From Bog-756 sp963704585 (GTDB lineage Bacteria > Actinomycetota > Acidimicrobiia > Acidimicrobiales > RAAP-2): 64,000 nucleotides of DNA. The stretch is from assembly GCA_963704585.1 (NCBI GenBank), contig OY969919.1:1116001-1180000 (forward strand). Reading direction: 5' to 3'. Shown here in pieces: positions 1 to 9,404 of this stretch. The notes below the pieces were generated by a model, which ran no database searches, was not told the DNA's origin, and saw only the letters and a list, made by a program, of their open reading frames with translations. The translations under genes and the position numbers were made by a program. How positions within the stretch are numbered: the first letter of the stretch is position 1; every line of letters starts with the position of its first letter.

Positions 1-875
1 GGGGTGCGCACGTTCCACCATCGCCGGCCGGCGCGGTGGGAGTGCGCGGCCGAGCCGAAGCCGCGGTACTCGCCCTGCGCCCAGTAGAGGCGGTTGTGCC
101 GGCACCCGTGCCCCGGGCGGGCCCAGTTCGAGATCTCCTCCCACCGGAACCCGGCGGCGTCGAGGACCGCGTCGGCCATCTCGTACCGGTCGGCCAGCAC
201 GTCGTCGGCCGGGTGGCGGTCGGGATCGGCCGCGAGCGGGGTCCCGGGCTCCACGGTGAGGGCATAGGCGCTCACGTGCGGCGGCCCGAGGGCGAGCACG
301 TCGTGGAGGGTCCGCGCCCAGTCGGCGTCGGTCTCGCCCGCACCGCCGAGGATCAGATCGACGTTCCACGAGTCGAACCCCGCGTCGGCGACGGCTGCGG
401 CCGCCCGCGCGACCTGCTCCGCCCCGTGGCGGCGCCCGAGCCCGTCGAGCACGTGTGGCACGGTCGACTGCACGCCGAGCGAGATGCGCGTCACGCCGAC
501 CGAACGGTAGGCCTCGAGCCGACACGCGTCCACGTCCTCGGGGTTGCACTCCACGGTCACCTCGCAGTCGTCGGAGCGCGGCACCGCCTGGATGACCAGT
601 GCGAGCAGCTCGGGTGGGAGGCGCGACGGCGTCCCGCCTCCCACGAAGACCGACGTGGCGGGCGGGACGTCCTCCTCGGCCGAGGCCCTGGCGATCTCGG
701 CCGTGCACGCGGCCACGTACGCCTCCGTCAGCTCGTCCCGGTCGGTGAAGGTCGCGAACGCGCAGTAGTCGCACCGCGCCCGGCAGAAGGGAACGTGCAC
801 GTAGACCCCGAACGCCGGGTCCGCCCGCGCGCCGGACGACGGTGGTGCCCCGGCCGACGGTGGTGCCCCGGCCAT
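1..875 (-). CDS. hemW: HemW-like radical SAM protein, N-terminal part
   Basis: The first 291 residues of a HemW/oxygen-independent coproporphyrinogen III oxidase-like radical SAM protein are present; the C-terminus lies beyond the left window edge. About 30 residues from the ATG the reading frame shows VYVHVPFCRARCDYC, the CxxxCxxC 4Fe-4S ligand motif of the family. GGGTPS follows near residue 86 and GVTRISLGVQS further on, both typical of HemW. HemW proteins are haem chaperones rather than true coproporphyrinogen oxidases. The gene lies 10 bp after recO on the same strand. The N-terminus carries a short GAPPSAGAPPSS duplication from an 18-bp tandem repeat. The family call is secure; haem transfer is inferred. 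Confidence 0.9.
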   Translation of the reverse strand, partial: MAGAPPSAGAPPSSGARADPAFGVYVHVPFCRARCDYCAFATFTDRDELTEAYVAACTAEIARASAEEDVPPATSVFVGGGTPSRLPPELLALVIQAVPRSDDCEVTVECNPEDVDACRLEAYRSVGVTRISLGVQSTVPHVLDGLGRRHGAEQVARAAAAVADAGFDSWNVDLILGGAGETDADWARTLHDVLALGPPHVSAYALTVEPGTPLAADPDRHPADDVLADRYEMADAVLDAAGFRWEEISNWARPGHGCRHNRLYWAQGEYRGFGSAAHSHRAGRRWWNVRT

Positions 876-885
876 CACGCCGCGC

Positions 886-1611
886 TCACGCGAGCGGCCC
901 GGCGCGCACCGAGCGCAGCCGCCGGTCGAGGTGGACCTCCATCGCCTCGGTCGCGAGGCTCGCGACCTCGTCGGTCGTGGCCGACCGTGGCTCGGCGAGG
1001 ACACCGGCCAGGCCGCCCCCGAGCGTGCGACGCAGCAGTTGGAGGGCGTCCGACGAGAGCGGCCGGCCGCGCCGGCAGCTTCGGCAGAGCACCCCACCCT
1101 CGACGAGGTCGAAGGCGACGAGCAGGTCGGGGTCGTCCTCGCCACAGGAGACGCAGGCGTCGAGCATCGGCGCGGAGCCCTCGAGCGCGAGGACCTTGAG
1201 GAAGAAGGCCGGGGCCACCATCGGGGAGTGCTCGGCCTCGAGCGCTCGCACCGCGCCGACAAGCATCTCGTAGAGCCGAGGGTTGGCGTGCCGTTCCTGG
1301 CCGATCTGGTCCACGACCTCGAGCATCGAGAGGGCCGCGGCCATCCGGTCGAGGTCCCCGCGCACGGTGCGGAAGGTCTCGATCACCTCGACCTGGTTGA
1401 CGGTGTCGAGGTCGCCGCGCCCCTGCCAGCCGAGGAGGTGCACGTGGCTGAGGGGCTCGAGCCGAGATCCGAACTTCGAGGTGGTGCGGCGGACCCCCTT
1501 GGCCACCGCCCGCACCTTGCCGTGGTGCTCGGTCATGAGGGTGACGATCCGGTCCGCCTCGCCGAGCCGGATCGTGCGCAGCACCATCCCCCGGTCCCGG
1601 AACTGGGTCAT
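886..1611 (-). CDS. recO: DNA repair protein RecO
   Basis: A 241-residue protein with the RecO layout. An N-terminal OB fold begins FRDRGMVLRTIRLGEADRIV, followed by a helical domain and a C-terminal zinc site with Cys153, Cys156, Cys176 and Cys179 (CVSC...CRSC). RecO anneals single-stranded DNA and loads RecA with RecR during gap repair. The ATG at 1611 is chosen because the OB fold starts immediately after it. The start overlaps the end of the upstream small membrane gene by 4 bp, and hemW follows, so the genes are probably co-transcribed. Length matches the family. Confidence 0.95.
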   Translation of the reverse strand: MTQFRDRGMVLRTIRLGEADRIVTLMTEHHGKVRAVAKGVRRTTSKFGSRLEPLSHVHLLGWQGRGDLDTVNQVEVIETFRTVRGDLDRMAAALSMLEVVDQIGQERHANPRLYEMLVGAVRALEAEHSPMVAPAFFLKVLALEGSAPMLDACVSCGEDDPDLLVAFDLVEGGVLCRSCRRGRPLSSDALQLLRRTLGGGLAGVLAEPRSATTDEVASLATEAMEVHLDRRLRSVRAGPLA

Positions 1612-1862
1612 CGCGGCGCGCCGGCCTCCTCGTCCGGTGGCGCGGGACGCTCCCTGCCGGTTCCGCGGCGCCCGAGCAGGTTGTTGGCGGCCATCATCCC
1701 GAGCACCACCGGAGGGAGCACGACGAGCGGCACGGCGGCGGAGAACCCGGCGATCGCGGTCGCCACGATCCCGGCGTAGAGCAGTGCACCGAGGAGGACG
1801 CCCGTCACGATCCAGACGCCACCGTCGTCGTCGCGCAGGGCGCACCGGTGCCGTCGCCCCAT
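1608..1862 (-). CDS. small two-helix membrane protein of unknown function
   Basis: An 84-residue protein between uppS and recO. A charged N-terminus (MGRRHRC) is followed by two hydrophobic stretches, about residues 17-39 and 43-60, and a polar proline/glutamate-rich tail. I do not recognise a family. A GTG four codons upstream overlaps the uppS stop codon and is an alternative start. The tight spacing on both sides and the coding-like composition support a real gene translated with its neighbours. Co-location with undecaprenyl diphosphate synthase hints at an envelope role, but this is only context. Confidence 0.6.
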   Translation of the reverse strand: MGRRHRCALRDDDGGVWIVTGVLLGALLYAGIVATAIAGFSAAVPLVVLPPVVLGMMAANNLLGRRGTGRERPAPPDEEAGAPR

Positions 1863-1870
1863 CCGCGCCG

Positions 1871-2635
1871 TCACGTCACACCCCCGTAGCGGCGCTGGCG
1901 CTGCTGGTAGTCGTGGACCGCCGCGAAGAGGTGGTCCCGGCGGAAGTCCGGCCACAACACGTCGTCGAAGCGGAGCTCCGAGTAGGCGAGCTGCCAGAGG
2001 AGGAAGTTGGAGATCCTGTGCTCCCCGGAGGTCCGGATGACCAGGTCGGGGTCGGGCTGGTCCGGGAAGTAGAGGCGCGCCCGGATCGCCTTCTCGTCCA
2101 CCTTGTCCGCGGCGACCCCGTCGACCACCAGCCGCCGGACGGCGTCGACGATCTCGGCGCGGCCCCCGTAGTTGAAGGCCATCGTGAGCGTCATCCGCCG
2201 GTTGCCGGCGGTGAGCTCGGTCGATTCGTCCATCCGGCGCAGCACCCGCTTGGGCACCCGCCAGTCGCGCCGGCCGGCGAACCGGATCCGCACGCCCTTC
2301 TCGTCGAGCTCGTCCCGCCGGCGGACGAGGAGGCTCTCGTTGAACCCCATGAGGAAGCGCACCTCGTCGGCGGGACGCCGCCAGTTCTCGGTCGAGAACG
2401 CGTACATCGTCATCCACTTGACCCCGAGCTCGAGCCCGCCCTCGACCGCGTCGAGCAGCGCGGCCTCGCCCGCCGAGTGGCCCTCGGTGCGCGGCAGGCC
2501 GCGCCGGGCCGCCCATCGGCCGTTCCCGTCCATCACGCACGCGACGTGGACCGGGATGGGACCGCCGACGAGGTCCGCCGCGGCCACCACTGCCCCGTGC
2601 CCCCCGTCCGCGCCCGTTCGTCCACCCTGTTCCAC
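1871..2635 (-). CDS. uppS: isoprenyl transferase (undecaprenyl diphosphate synthase family)
   Basis: A 254-residue cis-prenyltransferase. The catalytic loop VMDGNGRWA places the essential Asp at position 36. Further family blocks are YAFSTENWRRP, FNYGGRAEI and DLVIRTSGEHRISNFLLWQ near the C-terminus. These enzymes condense isopentenyl diphosphate in cis to make the C50/C55 lipid carrier for peptidoglycan and polysaccharide. The N-terminal 25 residues are poorly conserved, so translation might start slightly later. It is divergent from the TSUP gene, and the small membrane gene and recO follow closely. Confidence 0.95.
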   Translation of the reverse strand: MEQGGRTGADGGHGAVVAAADLVGGPIPVHVACVMDGNGRWAARRGLPRTEGHSAGEAALLDAVEGGLELGVKWMTMYAFSTENWRRPADEVRFLMGFNESLLVRRRDELDEKGVRIRFAGRRDWRVPKRVLRRMDESTELTAGNRRMTLTMAFNYGGRAEIVDAVRRLVVDGVAADKVDEKAIRARLYFPDQPDPDLVIRTSGEHRISNFLLWQLAYSELRFDDVLWPDFRRDHLFAAVHDYQQRQRRYGGVT

Positions 2636-2784
2636 CCTTGGAACCTATCCCCTGGGCCGGACCGGCCGTGCCGGTTGCCGAGGGCCGCGCGGACAGCCGG
2701 GGCGACGGCGCGCGAGAGGTGCGCACGGGCGTCGAACAGGCGCGATGGTTGAGCGGCCCTGTCCGAGGCGAGTAGACCCTCCCC

Positions 2785-3543
2785 ATGTCTCCGCTGGCCG
2801 CGCTTGCGATCTTCGCGGCCGGCCTCGGCGCGGGCACCGTCAACGTGATCGTCGGCTCCGGCTCGCTGCTCACGTTCCCCACGCTTCTCGCGCTCGGCTA
2901 CCCGCCGGTGCTCGCCAACGTCTCGAACACGGTCGGTCTCGTCCCCGGCAGCGTGAGCGCGACCGTCGCGTACCGTCGCGAGCTCTCGGGCCAGCGGACG
3001 CGTCTCGTGACCCTCGGGACGGCATCGCTGCTCGGAGCCTCGACCGGCGCGGTGCTCCTGCTCGCGCTGCCGCACAGTGTCTTCAAGGCGGTCGTGCCGG
3101 TGCTCGTCGGGTTCGCCGCCGTGCTCATGGCCGTGCAGCCGGCGGTCACCGCACGCCTCGAGGCCCGCGGTGACCGGCACCCCCACGGCGGTCCCCCCCT
3201 GTTCGTCGGCACCTACGTGGTCGGCGTCTACGGCGGCTACTTCGGCGCGGCGTTCGGCGTCATCACCATCGCGCTGCTCGCGATCTTCGTCGACGACGAC
3301 CTCCAGCGGTTGAACGGCACCAAGAACGCGCTCGCGCTGGTCGCCAACCTCGTCGCCGCGCTCTGGTTCACGGCGAGCACCGAGATCTCGTGGTCGGTTG
3401 CCGCGCTCATCGCCGCCGGGTCCGCCATCGGCGGCCAGGTCGGCGGCCACTTCGGCCGGCGCCTCCCCGCCCCCGCGCTCCGGGCGGTGATCGTGGTCGT
3501 CGGATTTGGGGTCGCGATCACGTTGGCGGTCGTCTGGCGCTGA
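2785..3543 (+). CDS. TSUP/TauE-SafE family membrane permease
   Basis: A 252-residue, almost wholly hydrophobic protein with about eight predicted membrane segments. The first half has AAGLGAGTVNVIVGSGSLLT and the second GVYGGYFGAAFGVI, the glycine-rich internal repeats of the TauE/SafE (TSUP) family. Members move sulfite, sulfoacetate or other small organosulfur anions across the cytoplasmic membrane. No sulfur-metabolism gene is adjacent, so the substrate cannot be stated. ATG at 2785 directly precedes the first helix. It is divergent from uppS. Confidence 0.85.
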   Translation: MSPLAALAIFAAGLGAGTVNVIVGSGSLLTFPTLLALGYPPVLANVSNTVGLVPGSVSATVAYRRELSGQRTRLVTLGTASLLGASTGAVLLLALPHSVFKAVVPVLVGFAAVLMAVQPAVTARLEARGDRHPHGGPPLFVGTYVVGVYGGYFGAAFGVITIALLAIFVDDDLQRLNGTKNALALVANLVAALWFTASTEISWSVAALIAAGSAIGGQVGGHFGRRLPAPALRAVIVVVGFGVAITLAVVWR

Positions 3544-3575
3544 GACGCCGCACGCGGTGCCGGTAGGGTCGGCAG

Positions 3576-5681
3576 ATGGCCGATGACGTGCGCAGGTCGC
3601 TCGCGCGTGCCACCGCGGCGCTGCCCGGGGGCGGTGAGCCCCGCAGTGGACAGGCCGAGATGGCCGACGCGGTCGCCGGCGCGATCGCGGACGCGCGGCA
3701 CCTCGTCGTGCAGGCCGGCACGGGTACCGGCAAGTCCCTCGCGTATCTGGTGCCCACCGTCCTCTCCGGCCGTCGCGTCGTCGTCGCGACCGCGACCAAG
3801 GCCCTCCAGGACCAGCTCGCGACCAAGGACCTCCCCTCCCTCGTCGAGTCGACCGGCGTGACGTTCACCTTCGCGGTGTTGAAGGGACGGAGCAACTACC
3901 TCTGCCGCCAGCGGGTGGTCGAGCTCGGCGGTCGCGGGCATCAGCTCACCCTCCAACCCGGCTCGGCGGACCCGCCCGACGCCGACGACCCCCTCCAGGG
4001 CGCCGTGGAGGAGGAGACCGACGATCCCGCCACCTTCGGCGACCAGGTGCGGCGGCTCGCGCGGTGGGCGGACGAGACCGTGAGCGGCGACCGCGCCGAG
4101 CTCGCCTTCGAGCCGCATCCGCGTGCGTGGGCGGTGGTCTCGACGACGGCCCGGGAGTGCCCCGGGGGCTACCGCTGCCCGTCGGGCCACGAGTGCTTCG
4201 CCGAGTCCGCCCGTGCGAGGGCCGCCGAGTCCGACGTCGTCGTGGTCAACACCCATCTCTACGGTGCGCACCTCGCGAGCGGCGGCGCGGTGCTCCCCGC
4301 CCACGAGGTGGTCGTCTTCGACGAGGCGCACGAGGTCGAGGACGTGATGACCACCAGCCTCGGCGTCGAGATCGGGCCCGGCCGCTTCCGCGCGCTCGCC
4401 GCGGCCGCCCGTCCGGTCCTCGACGGCGCCGCTGCCGCGGGGACGGTCGACGGTGTGGCCGAGCTGGCCGACCGCCTCCTCACCGCGCTGCGACCGTGGA
4501 CCGACCGCCGGATCCCGCGGGGCGACCTCGTCGTCGGGGACGGACCCGGTCCCGACGCCGCCGACGGCGCCGGGGAGCCCCGGGCACTCGAGCTCGGCCT
4601 CGGGCCGGCGGCGGGTGGACGGGAGGCGGTCGCCCACGGAGGGCGCGCCGCTCCCACCGGGACACTCGCGCAGGCCGTCGTGCTCGCGAGCGGCCGCGTT
4701 GCCCGCCTGGTCGAGGAGCTGCGGCGGGCCGGACGGGAGGGTGGGGACGGCGGTGAGCGCGCCCGCTCCCGGCTCGACCGCGTCCTGCTCGCGGCCGGGC
4801 ACCTGGCGAGCGACCTCGCGCGGCTCGAGGCACTCACTGACGACGAGGTCGCCTGGGTGGAGGGCGGCCGGCGAGCGCCGAGCCTCCGCGTCTCGCCCAT
4901 CGACGTGGCTCCGATCCTCGCCGACCGCCTCTGGGAGTCGGTGACCGCCGTCCTCACGTCCGCCACGGTCCCGGTGGGCCTCGTCGAGCGGCTCGGTCTG
5001 CCACCGGAGCGGACCGACGTCCTCGACGTGGGCAGCCCGTTCGACTACCCGGCCCACGCGCTCCTCTACGTCGCGGCGTCCCTGCCCGACCGGCGGCGCC
5101 CCGAGTCGGAGCCGGCCCTCCACGACGAGCTCGAGCTCCTCGTCCGCGCCGCGGGCGGCCGCACGCTCGCGCTCTTCACGAGCTGGCGCGCGATGCGGGC
5201 AGCGCACGAGGCCCTGCGCGAACGGCTCGACGTCCCGCTGCTCGCCCAGTCCGACCTACCGAAGCCAGCGCTCGTCGACGCGTTCCGCCGCGACGAGTCG
5301 GCCTGCATCTTCGCGACGCTCGGCTTCTGGCAGGGGGTCGACCTCCCGGGCCGCACCCTCTCGCTCGTGACGATCGACCGGATCCCCTTCCCCCGCCCGG
5401 ACGACCCAGTGCTCGAAGCACGGCGCGAGCGCGCGGGCGACGGCGCCTTCTTCGCGGTCGACCTCCCGCGCGCGGGCACCCTCCTCGCCCAGGGCGCCGG
5501 CCGGCTCATCCGCTCCTCCACCGACCGTGGCGTCGTCGCGGTGCTCGACAGCCGACTCGCGACCGCCCGGTATCGCGGCACACTGCTCGCCCGGGTGCCG
5601 CCGATGCGGCGCACGATCGACCGCGACGAGGTGGTCGCATTCCTTCAGGCGCTCGCTGCCGAAGCGTCGCCGCCGTCCTGA
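3576..5681 (+). CDS. DinG/XPD-family ATP-dependent DNA helicase
   Basis: A 701-residue superfamily 2 helicase. Walker A is QAGTGTGKS (residues 46-54) and Walker B is VVFDEAHEVED. Four cysteines between them, in NYLCRQ and in CPGGYRCPSGHEC, are the likely 4Fe-4S ligands of the XPD/DinG group. The C-terminal RecA-like domain ends with a motif-VI-like GRLIRSSTDRG. Such enzymes unwind 5'-3' and resolve R-loops or damaged structures. It stands alone on the plus strand, converging on era with a 22-bp gap. The symbol dinG would be reasonable but bacterial paralogues exist. Confidence 0.9.
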   Translation: MADDVRRSLARATAALPGGGEPRSGQAEMADAVAGAIADARHLVVQAGTGTGKSLAYLVPTVLSGRRVVVATATKALQDQLATKDLPSLVESTGVTFTFAVLKGRSNYLCRQRVVELGGRGHQLTLQPGSADPPDADDPLQGAVEEETDDPATFGDQVRRLARWADETVSGDRAELAFEPHPRAWAVVSTTARECPGGYRCPSGHECFAESARARAAESDVVVVNTHLYGAHLASGGAVLPAHEVVVFDEAHEVEDVMTTSLGVEIGPGRFRALAAAARPVLDGAAAAGTVDGVAELADRLLTALRPWTDRRIPRGDLVVGDGPGPDAADGAGEPRALELGLGPAAGGREAVAHGGRAAPTGTLAQAVVLASGRVARLVEELRRAGREGGDGGERARSRLDRVLLAAGHLASDLARLEALTDDEVAWVEGGRRAPSLRVSPIDVAPILADRLWESVTAVLTSATVPVGLVERLGLPPERTDVLDVGSPFDYPAHALLYVAASLPDRRRPESEPALHDELELLVRAAGGRTLALFTSWRAMRAAHEALRERLDVPLLAQSDLPKPALVDAFRRDESACIFATLGFWQGVDLPGRTLSLVTIDRIPFPRPDDPVLEARRERAGDGAFFAVDLPRAGTLLAQGAGRLIRSSTDRGVVAVLDSRLATARYRGTLLARVPPMRRTIDRDEVVAFLQALAAEASPPS

Positions 5682-5703
5682 TCGCGGACCGCGGCGACGT
5701 GCG

Positions 5704-6639
5704 TCAGAGACCGAGCCGGTCGAGCGCGTCCTCGCGCTGCTGCCACCTCCGCTCGACCCGGACGAAGAGCTCGAGGTACGCCCCGGGTGGCAGCTGCTTG
5801 CGCACGGCCGTGCCGACCGCCTTCAGGACCGAACCGCCCTTCCCGATCACGATGCCCTTCTGCGAGTCGCGCTCGACCAGGATCTCGCAGCGGATCCGCG
5901 GCCACTCCCACTCGGTCACCCGGCAGGCGATCGAGTGTGGCAGCTCGTCGTCGACGCGGTGCAGGAGGTCCTCCCGGACGAGGTCGGCCACCCAGAAGGC
6001 CTCGGCGACGTCGGTGACCATGCCCTCGGGGTAGTACCGCGGGCCATCGGGCAAGCAGGCGGCGACCAGGCCGGCGAGCAGGTCGACCCCCTCGCCCGTC
6101 GTCGCGGAGACCGGCACGTACTCGGCCGGCACCGGCCGGCCCCCGCCATCGGCGTCGCTCTCGGCGACCGCGGCGGACGCGTCGGCGAGGTGGGCGAGGA
6201 CCGCGTCGCGCCCGACGAGGTCGATCTTGTTCACGGCGACGACGAGTGTGGGGCGCCCCGCGGCCGGATCGTCCCCAGCGGCCGCGGCCGCCCGCCGGAC
6301 CCGCTGGGCCGACTGGTCGAGGACGCGACGGTCCCCCGGGCCGACCGCCCCGGTCGCGTCGAGGACCGCCACGACCGCGTCGACGTCGTCGAGCGACGCG
6401 GTCGCCGAGTCGTTGAGCCGCGTCCCGAGCGGTGTGCGCGGCCGGTGCATGCCGGGCGTGTCGACGAACACCACCTGGGCGTCACCGCGGTTGAGCACCC
6501 CGCGGACCTGGACCCGGGTGGTGTTCGGCCTCGGCGAGGTGATCGTCACCTTGGCGCCCACGATGCGGTTCACGAGGGTCGACTTGCCGACGTTGGGACG
6601 GCCGACCACGGCCGCGAACCCCGAGCGGAAGCCGCTCAC
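5704..6639 (-). CDS. era: GTPase Era
   Basis: A 311-residue GTPase for 16S rRNA maturation and 30S assembly. G1 is GRPNVGKS, followed by the Era-type switch region SPRPNTTR, then G3 DTPG and G4 NKID. The C-terminal KH domain carries KGIVIGKGGSVLKAVG, which binds the 3' end of 16S rRNA. The start is a GTG whose first bases form a GTGA overlap with the stop codon of the CBS-domain gene, so the two are translationally coupled. A linker rich in Ala/Gly/Asp near residues 135-190 is longer than in E. coli Era. Confidence 0.95.
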   Translation of the reverse strand: MSGFRSGFAAVVGRPNVGKSTLVNRIVGAKVTITSPRPNTTRVQVRGVLNRGDAQVVFVDTPGMHRPRTPLGTRLNDSATASLDDVDAVVAVLDATGAVGPGDRRVLDQSAQRVRRAAAAAGDDPAAGRPTLVVAVNKIDLVGRDAVLAHLADASAAVAESDADGGGRPVPAEYVPVSATTGEGVDLLAGLVAACLPDGPRYYPEGMVTDVAEAFWVADLVREDLLHRVDDELPHSIACRVTEWEWPRIRCEILVERDSQKGIVIGKGGSVLKAVGTAVRKQLPPGAYLELFVRVERRWQQREDALDRLGL

Positions 6640-7946
6640 CCGCCGGCCTCGGCGAGCGGCTCGGGCCGGCCGACGATGCGGACCCGCTCGATCCGCCGCC
6701 CGTTGACCCGGTCGACGACCAGCCGGAGCCCGTCGACGGTGACCGACTCGCCCGCCTCGGGCACGTGGCCGAGCAGGTCGAAGACGAGCCCCCCCACGGT
6801 GTCCCACGCACCGGTGGGCAGTGTCGCGTCGATGAGCTCGTTGACCTCGTCGATCGCGAGGCGAGCGCTGACCCGGAGCTCCGCAGGCCCGAGCCGTTCG
6901 ACCTGCGCCTCCTCGACGTCGAACTCGTCGACGATCTCGCCGACGAGTTCCTCGATGAGGTCCTCGAGGGTCACGAGGCCCGCGGTCCCGCCGTACTCGT
7001 TGACCACCATCGCGAGGTGGAACTTCTCGGCCTGCATCTCGCGCATGAGGGCGGAGACACGTTTGGTCTCGGGGACGAAGCGGGCCACCCGCAGGTGCGC
7101 GCCGATCGGGTCGGATCCCTCACCCGAACGGACCGTCCGCATCATGTCCTTCGTGAACGCGATGCCGACCACGTCGTCCGCCTGCTCGCCGATGGCCGGG
7201 ATCCGGCTGAACCCCGCCTCGAGCGCACGCTCGAGGGCCGACTCGACGGTCTCGTCCGCGCCGACGGTGACCATGTCGGTCCGCGGCACCATCACTTCGC
7301 GCACCACCGTGTCCCCGAACTCGATGATCGAGTGGATGAGCGCGCGCTCCTCGGTCTCGATGACGTCCTCGTCGAGCGCGACGTCCGCGAGGGCCAGCAG
7401 CTCGGACTCGGTCACGTGCGAGCCGAGGTAGCCGCCCTCCTCGCCGATGAGCCGGTTGGCGAGCCCGATGAGCCCTTTCGAGAGCATGCGCACCGGCCAG
7501 AAGCCGACCACGGCGGAGATCAGGGGCGCCGAAAAGAGTGCGGCGCGCTCGGGGTGGCGTACCGCCCAGTTCTTCGGCACCGCCTCGCCCAGCACGAAGA
7601 TGATCACGATCTCGAAGACGGTCGCGGCGACGACTCCCCAGGCGCCGAACCAGTGGGCCGCGAGGATCCCGACGAGGGTGGCGACGACCAGTTGGCAGAC
7701 GAGGACGAGCAGGAGCAGCGGGTTGAGGAAGCCCTGCGGGTTCTCGGTGAGGCGCACCAGCACCTTCGCGCCCCGACGGCCGTCATCGGCGAGGGCGAGG
7801 GCCTTCGCCCGCGAGGTCCGCACGAGGCTCGTCTCGGCGAGCGCGAGGACCGCCGATGCCGCGAGCAGCACGACGATCACCACCAGGAGCGCGGCGTCGG
7901 TGGCGTGGAACGTCGCGGCGACCGGTCCGGCGGTGGCCAGGGTCAT
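6636..7946 (-). CDS. CNNM/HlyC-CorC family membrane protein with CBS domains
   Basis: A 436-residue protein with an N-terminal DUF21 membrane domain (several hydrophobic helices in residues 15-160), a CBS pair (from about EVMVPRTDMVTV to GLVTLEDLIEELVGEI) and a C-terminal transporter-associated CorC/HlyC domain. Family members mediate Mg2+/Co2+ efflux or act in membrane ion homeostasis; the haemolysin name is historical. Start ATG overlaps the ybeY stop by ATGA, and era follows with GTGA. The order ybeY-CBS protein-era is common in actinobacteria and supports the call. Confidence 0.9.
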   Translation of the reverse strand: MTLATAGPVAATFHATDAALLVVIVVLLAASAVLALAETSLVRTSRAKALALADDGRRGAKVLVRLTENPQGFLNPLLLLVLVCQLVVATLVGILAAHWFGAWGVVAATVFEIVIIFVLGEAVPKNWAVRHPERAALFSAPLISAVVGFWPVRMLSKGLIGLANRLIGEEGGYLGSHVTESELLALADVALDEDVIETEERALIHSIIEFGDTVVREVMVPRTDMVTVGADETVESALERALEAGFSRIPAIGEQADDVVGIAFTKDMMRTVRSGEGSDPIGAHLRVARFVPETKRVSALMREMQAEKFHLAMVVNEYGGTAGLVTLEDLIEELVGEIVDEFDVEEAQVERLGPAELRVSARLAIDEVNELIDATLPTGAWDTVGGLVFDLLGHVPEAGESVTVDGLRLVVDRVNGRRIERVRIVGRPEPLAEAGG

Positions 7947-8449
7947 GAAGCGACGCGGTAGAAGCGGCCGAGCAGCTGCTGCTCCCGGCGCTCCATCCGC
8001 TCGGCCTCATCGTCGGTCTCGTGATCCATGCCGAGCAGGTGGAGGATCCCGTGGACCACGAGCAGCGCGATCTCGTCATCGAAGGTGACGCCGTGCTCCA
8101 CGGCGTGGCGCGCGGCGACCGCCGGGCAGATCACGACGTCGCCGAGGAGGAGCGGCTCGGGGAAGCTCTCCTCGTTGGACGCGGGGCCGGTGCCGCCCTC
8201 GTCGGGCGAGCGACCCGCGGGACCGAGCTCGTCCTCGATGGGAAAGGCCAGCACGTCGGTCGGGCCGGTGACGTCGCAGAAGCGCTCGTTGAGCGCCGCG
8301 ATGGCCACCTCGTCGACGAAGAGCAGCGAGACCTCGGTGTCGTGGACCATGCCTTCGGCCTCGAGTACCGACCGGGCGAGCGACGACCAGCGCTCGATCG
8401 CGACGGGGTGCTCCGACTGCTCGTCGGCGGCGTAGACGTCAAGGGTCAC
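7943..8449 (-). CDS. ybeY: endoribonuclease YbeY
   Basis: A 168-residue metalloprotein of the UPF0054 family. The zinc motif HGILHLLGMDH spans residues 133-143 with the three ligand histidines intact. YbeY acts in 16S rRNA 3' processing and ribosome quality control. I place the start at the GTG at 8449, which opens directly into VTLDVYAADE and overlaps the phoH end by 11 bp. An acidic insertion at about residues 72-98 (ending SNEESFPEP) is longer than in E. coli. Confidence 0.93.
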   Translation of the reverse strand: MTLDVYAADEQSEHPVAIERWSSLARSVLEAEGMVHDTEVSLLFVDEVAIAALNERFCDVTGPTDVLAFPIEDELGPAGRSPDEGGTGPASNEESFPEPLLLGDVVICPAVAARHAVEHGVTFDDEIALLVVHGILHLLGMDHETDDEAERMERREQQLLGRFYRVAS

Positions 8450-9404
8450 GGCGCTCGTCCGCGGACGCGGGCCGCTCGTAGGCGGCGACGATGTCGGACA
8501 CGATCCGGTGGCGGACGACGTCGCGGTGGGTGAGGTGCACGAACGCGAGGTCGGGCACGCCCGCCAGCAACCCGTCGAGGCCGACCAGCCCCGAGCGCGC
8601 ACCCGGGACGTCGATCTGGGTCACGTCACCCGTGACCACCACCTTCGACCCGAATCCGATGCGGGTGAGAAACATCTTCATCTGCTCGGGCGTCGTGTTC
8701 TGCGCCTCGTCGAGGATGATGAAGCTGTTGTTGAGGGTGCGCCCGCGCATGAAGGCGAGCGGGGCGACCTCCACCGCGCCGCGGTCGATGAGCCGTTGCG
8801 CGCCCTCGGGCTCGAGGAGGTCGTGGAGCGCGTCGTAGAGGGGACGGAGGTAGGGGTCGACCTTGGCCATCAAGTCGCCGGGCAGGAAGCCGAGCCGCTC
8901 GCCGGCCTCGACGGCCGGGCGGGTGAGGATGATCCGGTTGACCTCCCGCGCTTGCAGCGCCTGGACCGCGAGGGCGACCGCCAGGTACGACTTGCCGGTC
9001 CCGGCCGGCCCGATGCCGAACGTCACGATGTTGGACGCGATCGCGTCGGCGTAGCGCTTCTGGCCGCCGGTCTTCGGCCGGACGCTGCGACCCCGTGCGG
9101 CGCGCAGCAGCTCGGAGGTCAGCACCTCGGAGGGGCGGACCTCGTCGTGCATCATGTCGATCGTGCGGTTGACCTGGACCGCGTCGAGCCCCTGACCCGA
9201 CTCGAGGAGGACGATGAGCTCCTCGAAGAGCGCCGCCACCCGCTCGGCACCGTCGCCCTCGATCGAGATCTCGTTGCCCTGCACCGAGATGTGCGCGCCG
9301 TCGAACGCACCCTCGATGACCCGGAGCAGCTCGTCGCGCTGGCCGAGGAGGCCCGCCATGAGGTGGTTGCCGGGAACGAGGATCTTGACCTGGGTGCCTG
9401 CCAC
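8439..9404 (-). CDS. PhoH-like ATPase
   Basis: A 321-residue PhoH-family protein. An N-terminal KH-like region is followed by the ATPase domain with Walker A GPAGTGKSYLA and Walker B FIILDEAQN, then the family block RTLNNSFIILDEAQNTTPEQ. It often sits immediately upstream of ybeY, as here, and is thought to act on RNA. The GTG start at 9404 gives the conserved beginning QVKILVPGN. The gene overlaps ybeY, supporting coupled expression. Confidence 0.92.
   Translation of the reverse strand: MAGTQVKILVPGNHLMAGLLGQRDELLRVIEGAFDGAHISVQGNEISIEGDGAERVAALFEELIVLLESGQGLDAVQVNRTIDMMHDEVRPSEVLTSELLRAARGRSVRPKTGGQKRYADAIASNIVTFGIGPAGTGKSYLAVALAVQALQAREVNRIILTRPAVEAGERLGFLPGDLMAKVDPYLRPLYDALHDLLEPEGAQRLIDRGAVEVAPLAFMRGRTLNNSFIILDEAQNTTPEQMKMFLTRIGFGSKVVVTGDVTQIDVPGARSGLVGLDGLLAGVPDLAFVHLTHRDVVRHRIVSDIVAAYERPASADERRDP

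Noticed and set aside
36..1199. Long Arg/Gly-rich open frame on the plus strand
   Set aside because: It mirrors hemW and recO on the other strand; low-complexity composition is a GC-rich antisense artefact.
3237..5207. 656-codon minus-strand open frame across the helicase gene
   Set aside because: It is antisense to the DinG-like gene, which has all helicase motifs; the minus frame has no recognisable domain.
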